A stretch of 54,452 bases of DNA from assembly GCF_000508185.1 (NCBI RefSeq), contig NZ_AYOY01000140.1, forward strand, positions 1 to 54,452, written 5' to 3'. Numbering within the stretch: position 1 is the stretch's first letter; the number at the start of each line of letters is the position of its first letter. The notes under the pieces are model-generated. The model was not told the DNA's origin, did not search any database, and worked only from the letters and a program-made list of their open reading frames with translations. This DNA is from Sphingobium sp. C100. GTDB lineage: Bacteria > Pseudomonadota > Alphaproteobacteria > Sphingomonadales > Sphingomonadaceae. Made by a program: the position numbers and the translations under genes. Shown piece after piece: positions 17,472 through 28,784 of the stretch.

Positions 17472-18613
17472 GCCTGGGCTTGCTCCTTCCCGGTGCGCTT
17501 GCGGCGTTGGTCGCCCTGATCGTGCCGCTGATCATTCATATCGCACGGCGCAGCGAACAGCATCCGACCGATTTCGCCGCGTTGCGCTGGCTGCGGCAAA
17601 AGCCCCGGCCGCGTTCGCGCCTGCGCTTCGACGAATGGCCGTTGCTGGTGCTGCGGCTTCTGCTGCTTGCGCTCGCCATCCTGTGGCTGGCGCACCCGGT
17701 GCTGTTCGGCGCGGCCGATGAGCGCCCCTATATCGCCGTCGTGCCCGGCGCTGATATCGACCGCGCCCTGATCAAGGGCAAGCGGTTGCACTGGCTCGCT
17801 CCCGGCTTCCCCGACTTCGACGAAACGCCAACCACGACGCGGCTCCCTCTCGCCAGCCTGATCCGCCAGCTCGACGCCGAACTTCCGCACGCAACCCCGC
17901 TCACCATCATCACGCCGACCATTATCGAGGGGGCGGATGCGGAGCGTCCGCGCCTGTCGCGCAAGGTGATATGGCGCATCGTCCCCGGCGCCATGCCGGC
18001 CCCGCAACAGAGCGCCGCGCCGCCGCCAGTCCTTGCCATCCGGCATGACGACGCGCACCGCCCGGCGCTGCGCTATCTTCGCGCCGTCATGGCGGCATGG
18101 CTACCGGCCGGGCGTTCGGTGGAGCTTGACGCCGCGATGCTGGACGCGCCCCTGCCCGACACGCGACATGTGCTGGTCTGGCTCGCGAGCGGGACGCTGC
18201 CCGACAATGTGCGCGACTGGGTGGAGCAGGGCGGCACGCTGCTTGCCGGCAGCGACCTTCGCCTTGCCTCCGCCCCGCCTACCGTGCCCGTCTGGCGCGA
18301 CACGCAGGGCGCGCCGTTGGCGGTCGCCATGCCGATGGGCAAGGGTCGCCTGCTGCGCTTCACGCGCCCCCTGACGCCCGCGCAAATGCCCGTGCTGCTT
18401 GAACCGGCGTTTCCGACGCAACTGCGCGCCATCGTCCAGCCGGTTCCCGCCCCCGCGCGCGTCGCTGCGGTCGATTATGCTCCGCTGACCGGCGGTCGCC
18501 GATATACCCAGCCGCCCCGGTCGCTTCAGCCCTGGCTGGCGATGTTGATCGCGCTGCTGCTGATCGCCGAGCGTTGGGTCGCCACCAGGCGCAGGCGGAG
18601 CATCGCGCCATGA
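17468..18613 (+). CDS. BatA-like membrane protein
   Basis: A 381-residue protein with two N-terminal membrane segments (residues about 5-25 and 58-80) around the conserved LIIHIARRSEQHPTDFAALRWL block, which matches the double-transmembrane N-terminal region of Bacteroides aerotolerance (BatA) proteins. The middle is a periplasmic or extracytoplasmic soluble domain. A final membrane segment (PWLAMLIALLLIAERW) comes before a basic tail. It is coupled by ATGA overlaps to the genes on both sides. Role unknown; likely a membrane anchor for the MoxR/DUF58 module. Confidence 0.83.
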   Translation: MSLGLLLPGALAALVALIVPLIIHIARRSEQHPTDFAALRWLRQKPRPRSRLRFDEWPLLVLRLLLLALAILWLAHPVLFGAADERPYIAVVPGADIDRALIKGKRLHWLAPGFPDFDETPTTTRLPLASLIRQLDAELPHATPLTIITPTIIEGADAERPRLSRKVIWRIVPGAMPAPQQSAAPPPVLAIRHDDAHRPALRYLRAVMAAWLPAGRSVELDAAMLDAPLPDTRHVLVWLASGTLPDNVRDWVEQGGTLLAGSDLRLASAPPTVPVWRDTQGAPLAVAMPMGKGRLLRFTRPLTPAQMPVLLEPAFPTQLRAIVQPVPAPARVAAVDYAPLTGGRRYTQPPRSLQPWLAMLIALLLIAERWVATRRRRSIAP

Positions 18614-20727
18614 GCGGCGACGCCATCCTCAGCCGCTGGGTCGCGCCGGCACGGCAACGTCGCTTCATCGACACGCTGACGCTGGCGCTGCCGGTGCTGA
18701 TCGCCGCCGCCGCGATTGGAGGACGGCTGGCCGGGCCATGGGCAGCAGCCATGCTGGTCGCTTTCGGCCTTGCCGCCGCCGTCCTGATCGCCCGTCGGCG
18801 GGCCGCGCGCTTCGATCGGAACTGGCTGACCAGCAGCCTCGACCGGACACGCCCGGACCTGGAGGATAGCAGCGCGCTCCTCTTCGCAGAGGCGCCATCA
18901 TTGTCGCCGCTCCAATCGCTTCAGCGCGCCCGCATTGCCGAAAGGCTGGATCGTGAGACGCCCGACAAGCTCGCGCCCGGCTGGTCCCGTAACGCAATGC
19001 TCGTGCTGGCGCTCGCCGCGATCGCAATCGTCGCCGCCGCGTGGCTCTGGCCGCGCGCCGGGGAAGGGCCGCCGACCCTGGCCCCCAGCCAGGAAGGCAC
19101 GCCCGCCCGGCCGGGTGTCCCCCGGCTCAGCGCGCAGAATCTGCGCATCATACCGCCCGCCTATACCGGCCTTCCCGCGCGCGATTCCGCCTCGCTCGAT
19201 GCGCGTGCGCCACAGGGCGCCCGGCTGGAATGGACGCTCCGTTTCGATCCGCAAGCGGATGCCCCGCATCTGGCCATGCTATCGGGCAAGCCGCTGGCGC
19301 TGCGCCGGGACGGCGCAAACTGGATCGCCAGCCGCACGCTGGACGCCTCTTTCCTCTATCGCGTCGATCCGGCGACGGGGCGCGGCCCCACCCCGCCGCT
19401 GCATCGGGTGGACGCGGTCGCCGATGCGCCGCCGCAGGTGAAGGCGATCACTCCCGGCCTCACCCTGGTCAAAGCGGGACAGCGGAGCTGGACGCCGGTG
19501 TTTACCGTCACGGACGACTATGGCGTCGCCGCCACCGCCCGCCTGCGCATCACGCTGGCAATTGGAGAGGGCGAGAATGTGACGTTCAGCGAGCGGGAGA
19601 TTGCGATCAGCGGGAGCGGACCGGCGCGTGACAGACGCTTCGCGCCGCCACTCGACTTTTCCCGTTTCGGTTTTTCGGCGGGCGGCGACATGGTCGTCCA
19701 GCTCATCGTCCGCGACAATCGCAGCCCGTCACCACAGGAAGTGCGCGGACCAAGCCTGATCCTGCGCTGGCCATCGGCCAAGGCGCCGGAAAGCGGCGGC
19801 CTGGAAGGCATGGTGAACACCACCCTTCCCGCCTATTTCCGCAGCCAGCGCCAGATCATCATCGACGCCGAAGCGCTCATCAAGCAAAAATCCCGCCTGT
19901 CCGCCGACCGCTATCTCAGCCGATCCGCCACGATCGGCGGCGACCAGCGGATATTGCGCGGGCGCTACAGTCAGTTTCTGGGCGGCGAGGAGGAAGGCGA
20001 GCCGGAACTCCCCACCGCCGATGCGGACGGGCATCATGACGGCGACGGCCACGATCATGGCGGACCGCCGCAACAGCCAGGCGTCGGCTTCGGCGCGCCC
20101 GAGGATGTGCTCGCGAAATTCGGGCATCCGCACGACGATTCTCCGGCCTCCAGCCTCGACCCCGAAACCCGCGCCATCCTGAAACAGGCGGTTGACGAAA
20201 TGTGGCAATCCGAACGCGAACTGCGCCAGGGCCATCCCGACAAGGCCCTGCCCTTCGCCTACAAGGCGCTGCGCTTCATCAAGGAAGTGCAGCAGGCGAC
20301 CCGCATCTTCCTGGCGCGCGTCGGGCCGGAACTGCCGCCGATCGACCCGACGCGCCGCATGACGGGCAAGCGCGAGGGGCTGGCCAACCGGACGCTGGAC
20401 CTTACCCCCGTTGAGCGGCAGGATGGCCCGGCCGCCGCGGCGTGGCGGGCGCTGGGTAGCGGACCGGACGCCATCCGCGGTCCGGTCAACCTCGCCCCAC
20501 TCGAACAATGGGCGCGCACCCATGCCGACCGCCTGCCGGACGCGCTGGCGCTCACCGGCGCGATCGACGCCGTCCGACGCGATCCTGCCTGCGCCGCCTG
20601 CCGGGCAAGCCTGCGCGCGCAACTCTGGACGGCGATGGAACGGCCGCTCGGCCAACCCGCGCGGCGGCGTGGCGGCGATGCGGCGGGGGCGCGCTATCTT
20701 CGCGCGATCGAGGGCGGGCGGCAATGA
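18610..20727 (+). CDS. DUF4175-like large membrane protein
   Basis: A 705-residue protein of the DUF4175 type, common in alphaproteobacterial MoxR clusters. It has membrane segments near the N-terminus (about 22-65 and 135-150), then a long extracytoplasmic part with beta-rich stretches. Residues 471-485 form an unusual His/Asp/Gly-rich run (GHHDGDGHDHGG) suited to binding divalent metal. It ends with a helical region (KQAVDEMWQSERELRQ, PFAYKALRFIKEVQQ). The ATG overlaps the BatA-like stop, and the next start overlaps its own stop. Function unknown. Confidence 0.78.
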   Translation: MSGDAILSRWVAPARQRRFIDTLTLALPVLIAAAAIGGRLAGPWAAAMLVAFGLAAAVLIARRRAARFDRNWLTSSLDRTRPDLEDSSALLFAEAPSLSPLQSLQRARIAERLDRETPDKLAPGWSRNAMLVLALAAIAIVAAAWLWPRAGEGPPTLAPSQEGTPARPGVPRLSAQNLRIIPPAYTGLPARDSASLDARAPQGARLEWTLRFDPQADAPHLAMLSGKPLALRRDGANWIASRTLDASFLYRVDPATGRGPTPPLHRVDAVADAPPQVKAITPGLTLVKAGQRSWTPVFTVTDDYGVAATARLRITLAIGEGENVTFSEREIAISGSGPARDRRFAPPLDFSRFGFSAGGDMVVQLIVRDNRSPSPQEVRGPSLILRWPSAKAPESGGLEGMVNTTLPAYFRSQRQIIIDAEALIKQKSRLSADRYLSRSATIGGDQRILRGRYSQFLGGEEEGEPELPTADADGHHDGDGHDHGGPPQQPGVGFGAPEDVLAKFGHPHDDSPASSLDPETRAILKQAVDEMWQSERELRQGHPDKALPFAYKALRFIKEVQQATRIFLARVGPELPPIDPTRRMTGKREGLANRTLDLTPVERQDGPAAAAWRALGSGPDAIRGPVNLAPLEQWARTHADRLPDALALTGAIDAVRRDPACAACRASLRAQLWTAMERPLGQPARRRGGDAAGARYLRAIEGGRQ

Positions 20728-22514
20728 CCATCCGGCTGATCGTCGCCGCCATCCTTGGCCTTGCCGTGCTGATTGCGGCCCTCCGCCTCCTGCTCTGGCA
20801 TCGCGCGGCGGGGGAATATGCTTCCCTCACGCGCCTCATCCTGCTCCTGCTGCTTCAGCCGGTCTGTGCGCTCCTCCTGTTCCTTGGCCTGTTCCCGCCG
20901 ACCGTCAGCGGCGGCAGCGATATGCTGCGCGTGGCGAGCGCTGGCGCGCCCCGGCTGGCCGCGACCCAGGGCGGCGCGCCGCTGGTTGCTTTGCCCGGTT
21001 CGGATATGGTGGGCGCAGAGGCTGTGCCCGACCTCGCCACCGCGCTGCGCCGGCACCCCGCCACGCGCACGATAGAGTTGCTCGGCCAGGGACTAGGCCC
21101 CCGCGACCTGCCGGCGGCGGCCGGGCTTGCGGTCCGCTTCACTCCACCCCCTCTCCGCAATGGTATCCGTTATCTTGCCACGCCTTCTCCCGTTTCGCCG
21201 GGCGCGGCGTTCCCGGTAGGCGGCACGCTGGAGGGGTTGGCCGAGGCCAAAGTCGAGCTGATCGATCCCGCAGGACGCGTGACCGACAGCGCCAAGCCGG
21301 ACGCACAAGGGCATTTCACGCTGAGCGGCACCGCCCGCGCGGCGGGCGCGGCCGAATTCCGCCTGCGCCTGCGCAACGGCGACCCCACCATGGAGCAAGC
21401 CGTTGTCCCCGTCATCGTGCAGGACAGCGCCAGGCCACGCCTGTTGATCATGGCCGGCGCGCCCGGACCAGAGGTCAAATATCTGCGTCGCTGGGCAACG
21501 GACGCGGGCTTTGCCGTCACGACGCAGATGAGCGCGGGCGGCGGGGTCCAGTTGGGCGATCCGCCGGTGTCCATCGACGGCGCGACCTTGCGCCGGTTCG
21601 ACGCGGTCCTGCTGGACGATCGCAGTTGGGCGGCGCTCGGGTCGAGACGGAGCGCACTGCTTGCCGCAGTGCGGGAGGGGCTGGGCCTGATCCTGCGTCC
21701 CAGCGGCCCGCTCGACGCCGCCACCCGCGCCCAATGGCAGGCACTGGGATTTGTGCTTACCGGCCAGGCCGGTCTCGCCCCGCTCGCCCTGCCCAAGCCG
21801 CCTGCCGCGGCCATCGCCCGCACGCGCGCGGGGATAGCCGACCCCGACATGCCGGGCGATCTGACGCTTCCCGATACGCTGTTGCCGGAAGTCAGCCGCC
21901 TTGCCGCCATTCCGGCGGGCGCCGACACCGTGCCGTTGCTGCGGGACGCCGGCGATCGACCGCTCGCGGTCTGGCGCGCGCTGGGCGTGGGGCGCATGGC
22001 GCTCTTCACGGGTGTTGACAGCTATGCCCTGACCCTGACCGGTCATCGGCTGCTGCACGACCAATGGTGGCGCGCATTGCTCGGCGCTGTGGTTCGTCCT
22101 GCCGCCGCTCCGCCGGCGATCGAGGGCGTCCATTGGGCCGGCGAGCGCATGACGCTGTGCAGACTGACCGACGACTCGCGGGTCGAACGGCCCGATGGCG
22201 GGGCCGCGCGCCTGATCCCGATCAGCGGCTGCGCCGCCTTCTGGCCCGCCAGCGCCGGCTGGCACGTCCTGCGCAGCAAGGACGATGCGACGCCCTTTTA
22301 CGTCCAGCCCGCCACCGCCCTGCCGGTCATGCGCGCCGCGCGGGATCGCGACGCCACGCTGATGTTGCGCGGTGACGGCTCGGCCGATCCGAAGGGTGAG
22401 GATCGCCCCGGCGCGGCATGGCCGTTTCTGCTCGGCTGGCTGGTGGCCAGCGCGCTGCTGTGGTGGCTGGAACGCAGCCGCCTCGCCCGTCAGCCGACCC
22501 GGTCGACCAGATAG
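20724..22514 (+). CDS. Membrane protein with amidotransferase-like domain
   Basis: A 596-residue protein and last gene of the operon. Two N-terminal membrane segments (residues 1-25 and about 33-55) come first. An Ig-like stretch follows (AKVELIDPAGRVTDS...GHFTLSGTARAAGAAEFRL), then a region reading RPRLLIMAGAPGPEVKYLRRW with later VLLDDRSWAAL, typical of glutamine-amidotransferase-like domains in BatA-associated proteins. A C-terminal membrane segment is PFLLGWLVASALLWWL. No catalytic Cys-His-Glu triad is evident, so it is probably structural. Its 3' end overlaps the convergent exonuclease gene by 25 bp. Confidence 0.75.
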   Translation: MTIRLIVAAILGLAVLIAALRLLLWHRAAGEYASLTRLILLLLLQPVCALLLFLGLFPPTVSGGSDMLRVASAGAPRLAATQGGAPLVALPGSDMVGAEAVPDLATALRRHPATRTIELLGQGLGPRDLPAAAGLAVRFTPPPLRNGIRYLATPSPVSPGAAFPVGGTLEGLAEAKVELIDPAGRVTDSAKPDAQGHFTLSGTARAAGAAEFRLRLRNGDPTMEQAVVPVIVQDSARPRLLIMAGAPGPEVKYLRRWATDAGFAVTTQMSAGGGVQLGDPPVSIDGATLRRFDAVLLDDRSWAALGSRRSALLAAVREGLGLILRPSGPLDAATRAQWQALGFVLTGQAGLAPLALPKPPAAAIARTRAGIADPDMPGDLTLPDTLLPEVSRLAAIPAGADTVPLLRDAGDRPLAVWRALGVGRMALFTGVDSYALTLTGHRLLHDQWWRALLGAVVRPAAAPPAIEGVHWAGERMTLCRLTDDSRVERPDGGAARLIPISGCAAFWPASAGWHVLRSKDDATPFYVQPATALPVMRAARDRDATLMLRGDGSADPKGEDRPGAAWPFLLGWLVASALLWWLERSRLARQPTRSTR

Positions 22515-22948
22515 AAGTCGCGCAGCGCCCGCGCGTCGTGCAGGGCATTGTGCGGCACGCGGCTGTTGGCCGCCGCACTGAACCCGGCGGCATTGATGAG
22601 TTCCAGCTTCAGACCGAAATCAATCCCCGCCATGCGTCCCGGCCCGGTCACCAGCAGCGCGCAGAAATGCGCCAGATCTTCCGGCCAGTCGGCGATGATG
22701 ACCGGATCGGCGTCGCCGGCCAGATAGGTCGCGACCAGGTCGGCGGCTTCCGCGCGCTCCAGCTCATGGTCGATGCCTGGTGGCACATGGCGCAGATAGG
22801 GAACGACGTGACTCGCGACCCATGGCTCGATTTCATCAGGCAACGGCAGCGAGACATAGCATTCCTGGTCGCCATGTTCGGGCACCAGGGCGACGCTGAT
22901 CAGCGTCCCGCCAAAGCCGTTGAATTCGGTATCGAGAAAATAGCGCAT
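22490..22948 (-). CDS. 3'-5' exonuclease/exoribonuclease-like protein (RNase H fold)
   Basis: A 152-residue protein with the DEDD-type pattern: DTEFNG at the start (Asp6, Glu8), an acidic DWPEDL block in the middle, and HNALHDARALRDF near the end. This matches small exoribonucleases of the Rv2179c-like group, which trim RNA 3' ends. The ATG at 22948 gives the family N-terminus MRYFLDTEF; an ATG four codons upstream is possible. It is convergent and overlaps the preceding operon by 25 bp. Function is inferred from the motif only. Confidence 0.75.
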   Translation of the reverse strand: MRYFLDTEFNGFGGTLISVALVPEHGDQECYVSLPLPDEIEPWVASHVVPYLRHVPPGIDHELERAEAADLVATYLAGDADPVIIADWPEDLAHFCALLVTGPGRMAGIDFGLKLELINAAGFSAAANSRVPHNALHDARALRDFYLVDRVG

Positions 22949-23138
22949 GATGAAGAACAAGCCTGTCCAGATTCGGGTCGGTGGCGGCGATCACCTGCCG
23001 CCGGCGGGGCGCCGATAGCATCCCGGCGGCGATGGGGCCAAGCCATGAACGGCGCCCGCGCCCGCCTGTAGCATTTGCGCGACGGAAGCCAAGCTGCCAT
23101 GCGCCGCTAATCGAACTATCGTGTAAGGAACAGCCGTC

Positions 23139-25515
<2,377 letters not shown>

Positions 25516-25603
25516 AGCCCGGTTCGATCGTTTCGAGCGAACAGCCCAACGCAAACTAACAGCCTGGAAACAAGCCGGAAACGCATGGCCTTTAGGAAGC
25601 GCG

Positions 25604-25631
25604 AGCGGCCATCAGGCCGCTTGTCCTTTTC
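25604..25631 (+). terminator. Intrinsic terminator after pgm
   Basis: AGCGGCC (25604-25610) and GGCCGCT (25615-25621) form a 7-bp stem around ATCA, followed by TGTCCTTTT. It lies 88 bp after pgm and 18 bp before the DUF2490 start. Confidence 0.8.
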
Positions 25632-25648
25632 GCCCGCCAGGAAATCTG

Positions 25649-26332
25649 ATGCGACGTCGTGCCCTCTGTCTCTCCGCTTGCCTTGCTTTGCTTTCCGCTC
25701 CCGCGCGCGCCGCGACCAGCGAGGATGAGCAATTCTGGCTGAACCTGACGGCGATGGGGTCGGTGAAGGATGAACTGGTCTATTTCGCCGAAATCCAGCC
25801 GCGCGCGGGCGATGGCGTCTCGCGCATAGACCAGTCTTTATTCCGTGGCGCGCTGGGCTGGAAATTTTCGCCTTCCCTCACCCTCTATCAGGGCTTTGCC
25901 CATATCGTCTTGCCGATCGACGGCGGTCAGGACGTTAATGAGGAACGCAGCTTTCAGCAGCTCAACTGGACGCTGGGCCAGCCCTGGGGCGGCGAATTAT
26001 CGTCGCGCACCCGGCTTGAACAGCGCTGGCGTTCCGACGGCGACGACATGGGCTGGCGCTTGCGCGAAATGATTCGCTATGAAAAGCCCCTCACCGCCGG
26101 CAGCGACGCGTTCAACGCACTGGTCTATGCCGAGGGCTTCGTCGCGCTCAACGACACCGATTGGGGGGCGAAGAGCGGCTTCGACCAGCTTCGCAGCTTC
26201 GTTGGCGCAGAGGTCAGCCTGCCCGGCGCATCGACGCTGGAGGTTGGCTATCTCAACCAGCTCATCAACCAAAGCGGCGGCGACAGGCGGATCAACCATG
26301 TGGCGTCCGTGACCCTGTTCTTCCGCCACTGA
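25649..26332 (+). CDS. DUF2490 family exported protein
   Basis: A 227-residue protein with a signal peptide (MRRRALCLSACLALLSAPARAA) and a mature part made of alternating strands with aromatic ends (DEQFWLNLTAMGSVKDEL, LVYFAEIQPR, RTRLEQRW, LEVGYLNQ, ASVTLFFRH). This is typical of DUF2490 outer-membrane barrel-like proteins, and a terminal aromatic-His (FRH) resembles a barrel end signal. CAGGA precedes the ATG. It stands alone after the pgm terminator. Function unknown. Confidence 0.82.
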   Translation: MRRRALCLSACLALLSAPARAATSEDEQFWLNLTAMGSVKDELVYFAEIQPRAGDGVSRIDQSLFRGALGWKFSPSLTLYQGFAHIVLPIDGGQDVNEERSFQQLNWTLGQPWGGELSSRTRLEQRWRSDGDDMGWRLREMIRYEKPLTAGSDAFNALVYAEGFVALNDTDWGAKSGFDQLRSFVGAEVSLPGASTLEVGYLNQLINQSGGDRRINHVASVTLFFRH

Positions 26333-26348
26333 CGGGCGGTCGATCCGG

Positions 26349-27140
26349 CTATGCGGTGAGCGCCTCGACCAGCGCCTTGACCTTCTTTTGCCGCCATTGC
26401 GGCAGCGGCGCGATCAGCCAATAGGCGAGCAGGGTCGGCGTCCGATCGCCCACTTGCCGCACCCTTCCGGCTGCGATGTCGGCCTGGGCCAGCAACAAGG
26501 GCACCCGCGCACGGCCGAACCCGTTAGCCGCAGCCTCGATCGCCAGGCCGCCATCGGCCACCCGGATCGTCGCGGGCTTGTCCCCCGCCGGGCAGCCCGG
26601 CCAGTCGATGCGCTGGTCGGGGCCGCCCGCTGCCGCCTCGACCGTCACATAGGCCGCCTCGCCGGTCTTGATGCCCTCATGCTCGCCCGCGCCGTCGGTC
26701 AGGCGCAGGGCGATATCCAGATTGGCTTCGGTGAAATCCAAAGCCTCATCGGCGGCAATTAGCTGAAAAGTGAGATCCGGTTGCGTGGCCGCATAGGCCG
26801 CCAGCCGCGGCTGAAGCCATTTGGCGGTGATGTCGCGCGGCGCGGCGATGGTGAGCGCGCTGCTGGACTGGCCCGCCTGCATCGCCCGGACCGCTTCCTC
26901 GAATTCCAGAAATCCGGCGCGCAGCGCGTCCAGACCCGCTTGCGTCTCCGGCGTGAGTTCCAGCCCCTTGGGCGTGCGGCGGAACAGGACGACGCCCAAC
27001 ATATCCTCCAGCGCGCGAATCTGCTGGCCGACCGCCGCGGGGGTGACCGCCAGTTCGTCCGCCGCGCGGGTGAAGGACAGATGCCGCGCCGCCGCATCCA
27101 GCACGCGCAGGCCGTTGAGCGGCAAATGGGTGCGCTTCAT
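26349..27140 (-). CDS. LysR family transcriptional regulator (GcvA-like)
   Basis: A 263-residue LysR-type regulator. The N-terminal winged helix (LPLNGLRVLDAAARHLSFTRAADELAVTPAAVGQQIRALED) is close to GcvA/AmpR-type regulators. The effector-binding domain is recognisable (LTIAAPRDITAKWLQPRL) but shorter than usual (about 300 aa expected), missing part of the C-terminal subdomain. Its start overlaps the stop of apaG by 4 bp, so the two are co-transcribed. The targets are not clear from the position. Confidence 0.85.
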   Translation of the reverse strand: MKRTHLPLNGLRVLDAAARHLSFTRAADELAVTPAAVGQQIRALEDMLGVVLFRRTPKGLELTPETQAGLDALRAGFLEFEEAVRAMQAGQSSSALTIAAPRDITAKWLQPRLAAYAATQPDLTFQLIAADEALDFTEANLDIALRLTDGAGEHEGIKTGEAAYVTVEAAAGGPDQRIDWPGCPAGDKPATIRVADGGLAIEAAANGFGRARVPLLLAQADIAAGRVRQVGDRTPTLLAYWLIAPLPQWRQKKVKALVEALTA

Positions 27141-27544
27141 TCGGCCACCGCCGGCGCGATCAGGGCGAAATGCGGGATCACCACCTCGAACGTCTCTCCG
27201 TCCAGCCCGATCATGCGATAGGCCCCCTTCATCGAGCCGGTGGGCGTACCCAGCGGACAGCCCGAAACATAATCATAGCTTTTTCCCGGCTGCACCACAG
27301 GCTGTTCGCCCACGACGCCATCGCCATCGACCCGATGCTGTCCACCCCGCCCGTCCGTGATGACCCAGTGTCGGGTCAACAACTGGACCGGCTGTTCGCC
27401 CATATTCTCGATGCGGATATGATAGGCCCAGAACCATCGGCCCCGGTCCGGCTCCGACTGTTCGGGCAGATAGGTGACGGCCACGTGCACGCCGATGTCG
27501 CGCGTCGTCGCATGGAATGGGAAGAGCGCGAATGTGGTCGTCAT
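27137..27544 (-). CDS. apaG: ApaG protein
   Basis: A 135-residue protein of the ApaG (CorD-like) family, a small fibronectin-III-like fold whose bacterial members affect Co2+ resistance and Mg2+ efflux; its molecular role is unsettled. The family blocks RWFWAYHIRIENMGEQPVQLLTRHW, GVVGEQPVVQPG and YVSGCPLGTPTGSMKGAYRM are all present. It is coupled to the LysR gene downstream and lies 31 bp after the metZ stop. Confidence 0.93.
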   Translation of the reverse strand: MTTTFALFPFHATTRDIGVHVAVTYLPEQSEPDRGRWFWAYHIRIENMGEQPVQLLTRHWVITDGRGGQHRVDGDGVVGEQPVVQPGKSYDYVSGCPLGTPTGSMKGAYRMIGLDGETFEVVIPHFALIAPAVAE

Positions 27545-27575
27545 GGCCCAGAGATGCGCCCTGCCCCCCTTTCCG

Positions 27576-28784
27576 TCAACGCCCTATCGCACGCAGCGCC
27601 TGATCGAAATCGGCGATCACGTCGTCCGGATCTTCCAGGCCGACATTGAGGCGCAGCATATCTTCGGTGATGCCGACCTCCAGCCGGGCTTCCTCGGCCA
27701 TGCCGAAATGGGTGGTGGAGGCCGGATGAGTCATCAGCGAGCGGGAATCGCCGATATTGTTGCTGATGTCGACCAGTTCCAACGCGTTGAGCAGGCCATG
27801 GGCCTCCGCCCGGCCGCCACCGACATAGAGCGAGAAGATCGGCCCGGCCGCCTCCATCTGCCGCATGGCGAGATCATGCTGAGGATGGCTGTGGAGACCG
27901 GGACACAGAATTTTCGGCAACCGGGTTTCAAGGAAGCGTGCAACCTTCAGCGCATTCTCGCTCTGGCGACGGATGCGCAGGTCCAGCGTCTCCAGCCCCT
28001 TGAGCACCACCCAGGCATTGAAGGCGCTGAGCGTCGGCCCGGTATTGCGGTGGAAGGGCAGCAGGACATTGTCGATCCAGTCGCGCGTCCCGCAAATTGC
28101 GCCGGCCAGCACACGCCCCTGCCCGTCCATCATCTTGGTCGCACTATAAGCGACGACGTCCGCGCCAAATTCCATCGGCCGCTGGAGCGCGGGCGTAGCG
28201 AAGGCGTTGTCGACGACCGTGGTGACGCCATGCGCCTTTGCGATGGCGCAGACGGCGGCCATGTCCACCACGTCCATGGTGGGGTTGGCCGGCGTCTCGA
28301 AGAAGAAGACCTTCGTATTGGGCTTCACCGCCGCTTCCCACGCTGCACTGTCGCGCCCGTCGATAGTCGTCGTTTCGATCCCGAACTTGGGCAGCAGCGT
28401 GTCGACCAGCCAGCGGCAGGAGCCGAACGCAGCCTTCGCAGCGACGACATGGTCGCCCGCCGAAAGCTGACACAGCAGGGCGGCTGTCATCGCCGCCATG
28501 CCGGTGGCCGTAGCGCGACACGCTTCCGCCCCCTCCAGCAGGGCGATGCGCTGTTCCAGCATGTCGACGGTGGGGTTCTGAAGGCGGCTATAGGTCATGC
28601 CGACCTGATCGCCCGCAAAGCGCGCGGCGGCATCCTCGGCCCGATCGTAGCAATAGCCGCTGCTCAGGAACAAGGCCTCCGACGTTTCGCCATATTCTGT
28701 GCGCGCGGTGCCGCCCCGGACGGCCAGCGTCGCCGGCTTCCAGTTATTGGTGATTTCAGGGTTCTGCCCGCTCTTCCGCTTCAT
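27576..28784 (-). CDS. metZ: O-succinylhomoserine sulfhydrylase
   Basis: A PLP enzyme of the Cys/Met gamma family (402 aa) that makes homocysteine from O-succinylhomoserine and sulfide. PLP-lysine is Lys217 in AYSATKMMDGQG; other blocks are YSRLQNPTVDMLEQRIALLEGAEA, ETPANPTMDVVD and VVDNAFATP. Strong similarity in the GLEDPDDVIADFDQAL ending favours MetZ over cystathionine enzymes. The ATG overlaps the stop of the upstream dehydratase gene. The nearby cysE and leuB fit an amino-acid region, but no riboswitch is visible. Confidence 0.9.
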   Translation of the reverse strand: MKRKSGQNPEITNNWKPATLAVRGGTARTEYGETSEALFLSSGYCYDRAEDAAARFAGDQVGMTYSRLQNPTVDMLEQRIALLEGAEACRATATGMAAMTAALLCQLSAGDHVVAAKAAFGSCRWLVDTLLPKFGIETTTIDGRDSAAWEAAVKPNTKVFFFETPANPTMDVVDMAAVCAIAKAHGVTTVVDNAFATPALQRPMEFGADVVAYSATKMMDGQGRVLAGAICGTRDWIDNVLLPFHRNTGPTLSAFNAWVVLKGLETLDLRIRRQSENALKVARFLETRLPKILCPGLHSHPQHDLAMRQMEAAGPIFSLYVGGGRAEAHGLLNALELVDISNNIGDSRSLMTHPASTTHFGMAEEARLEVGITEDMLRLNVGLEDPDDVIADFDQALRAIGR

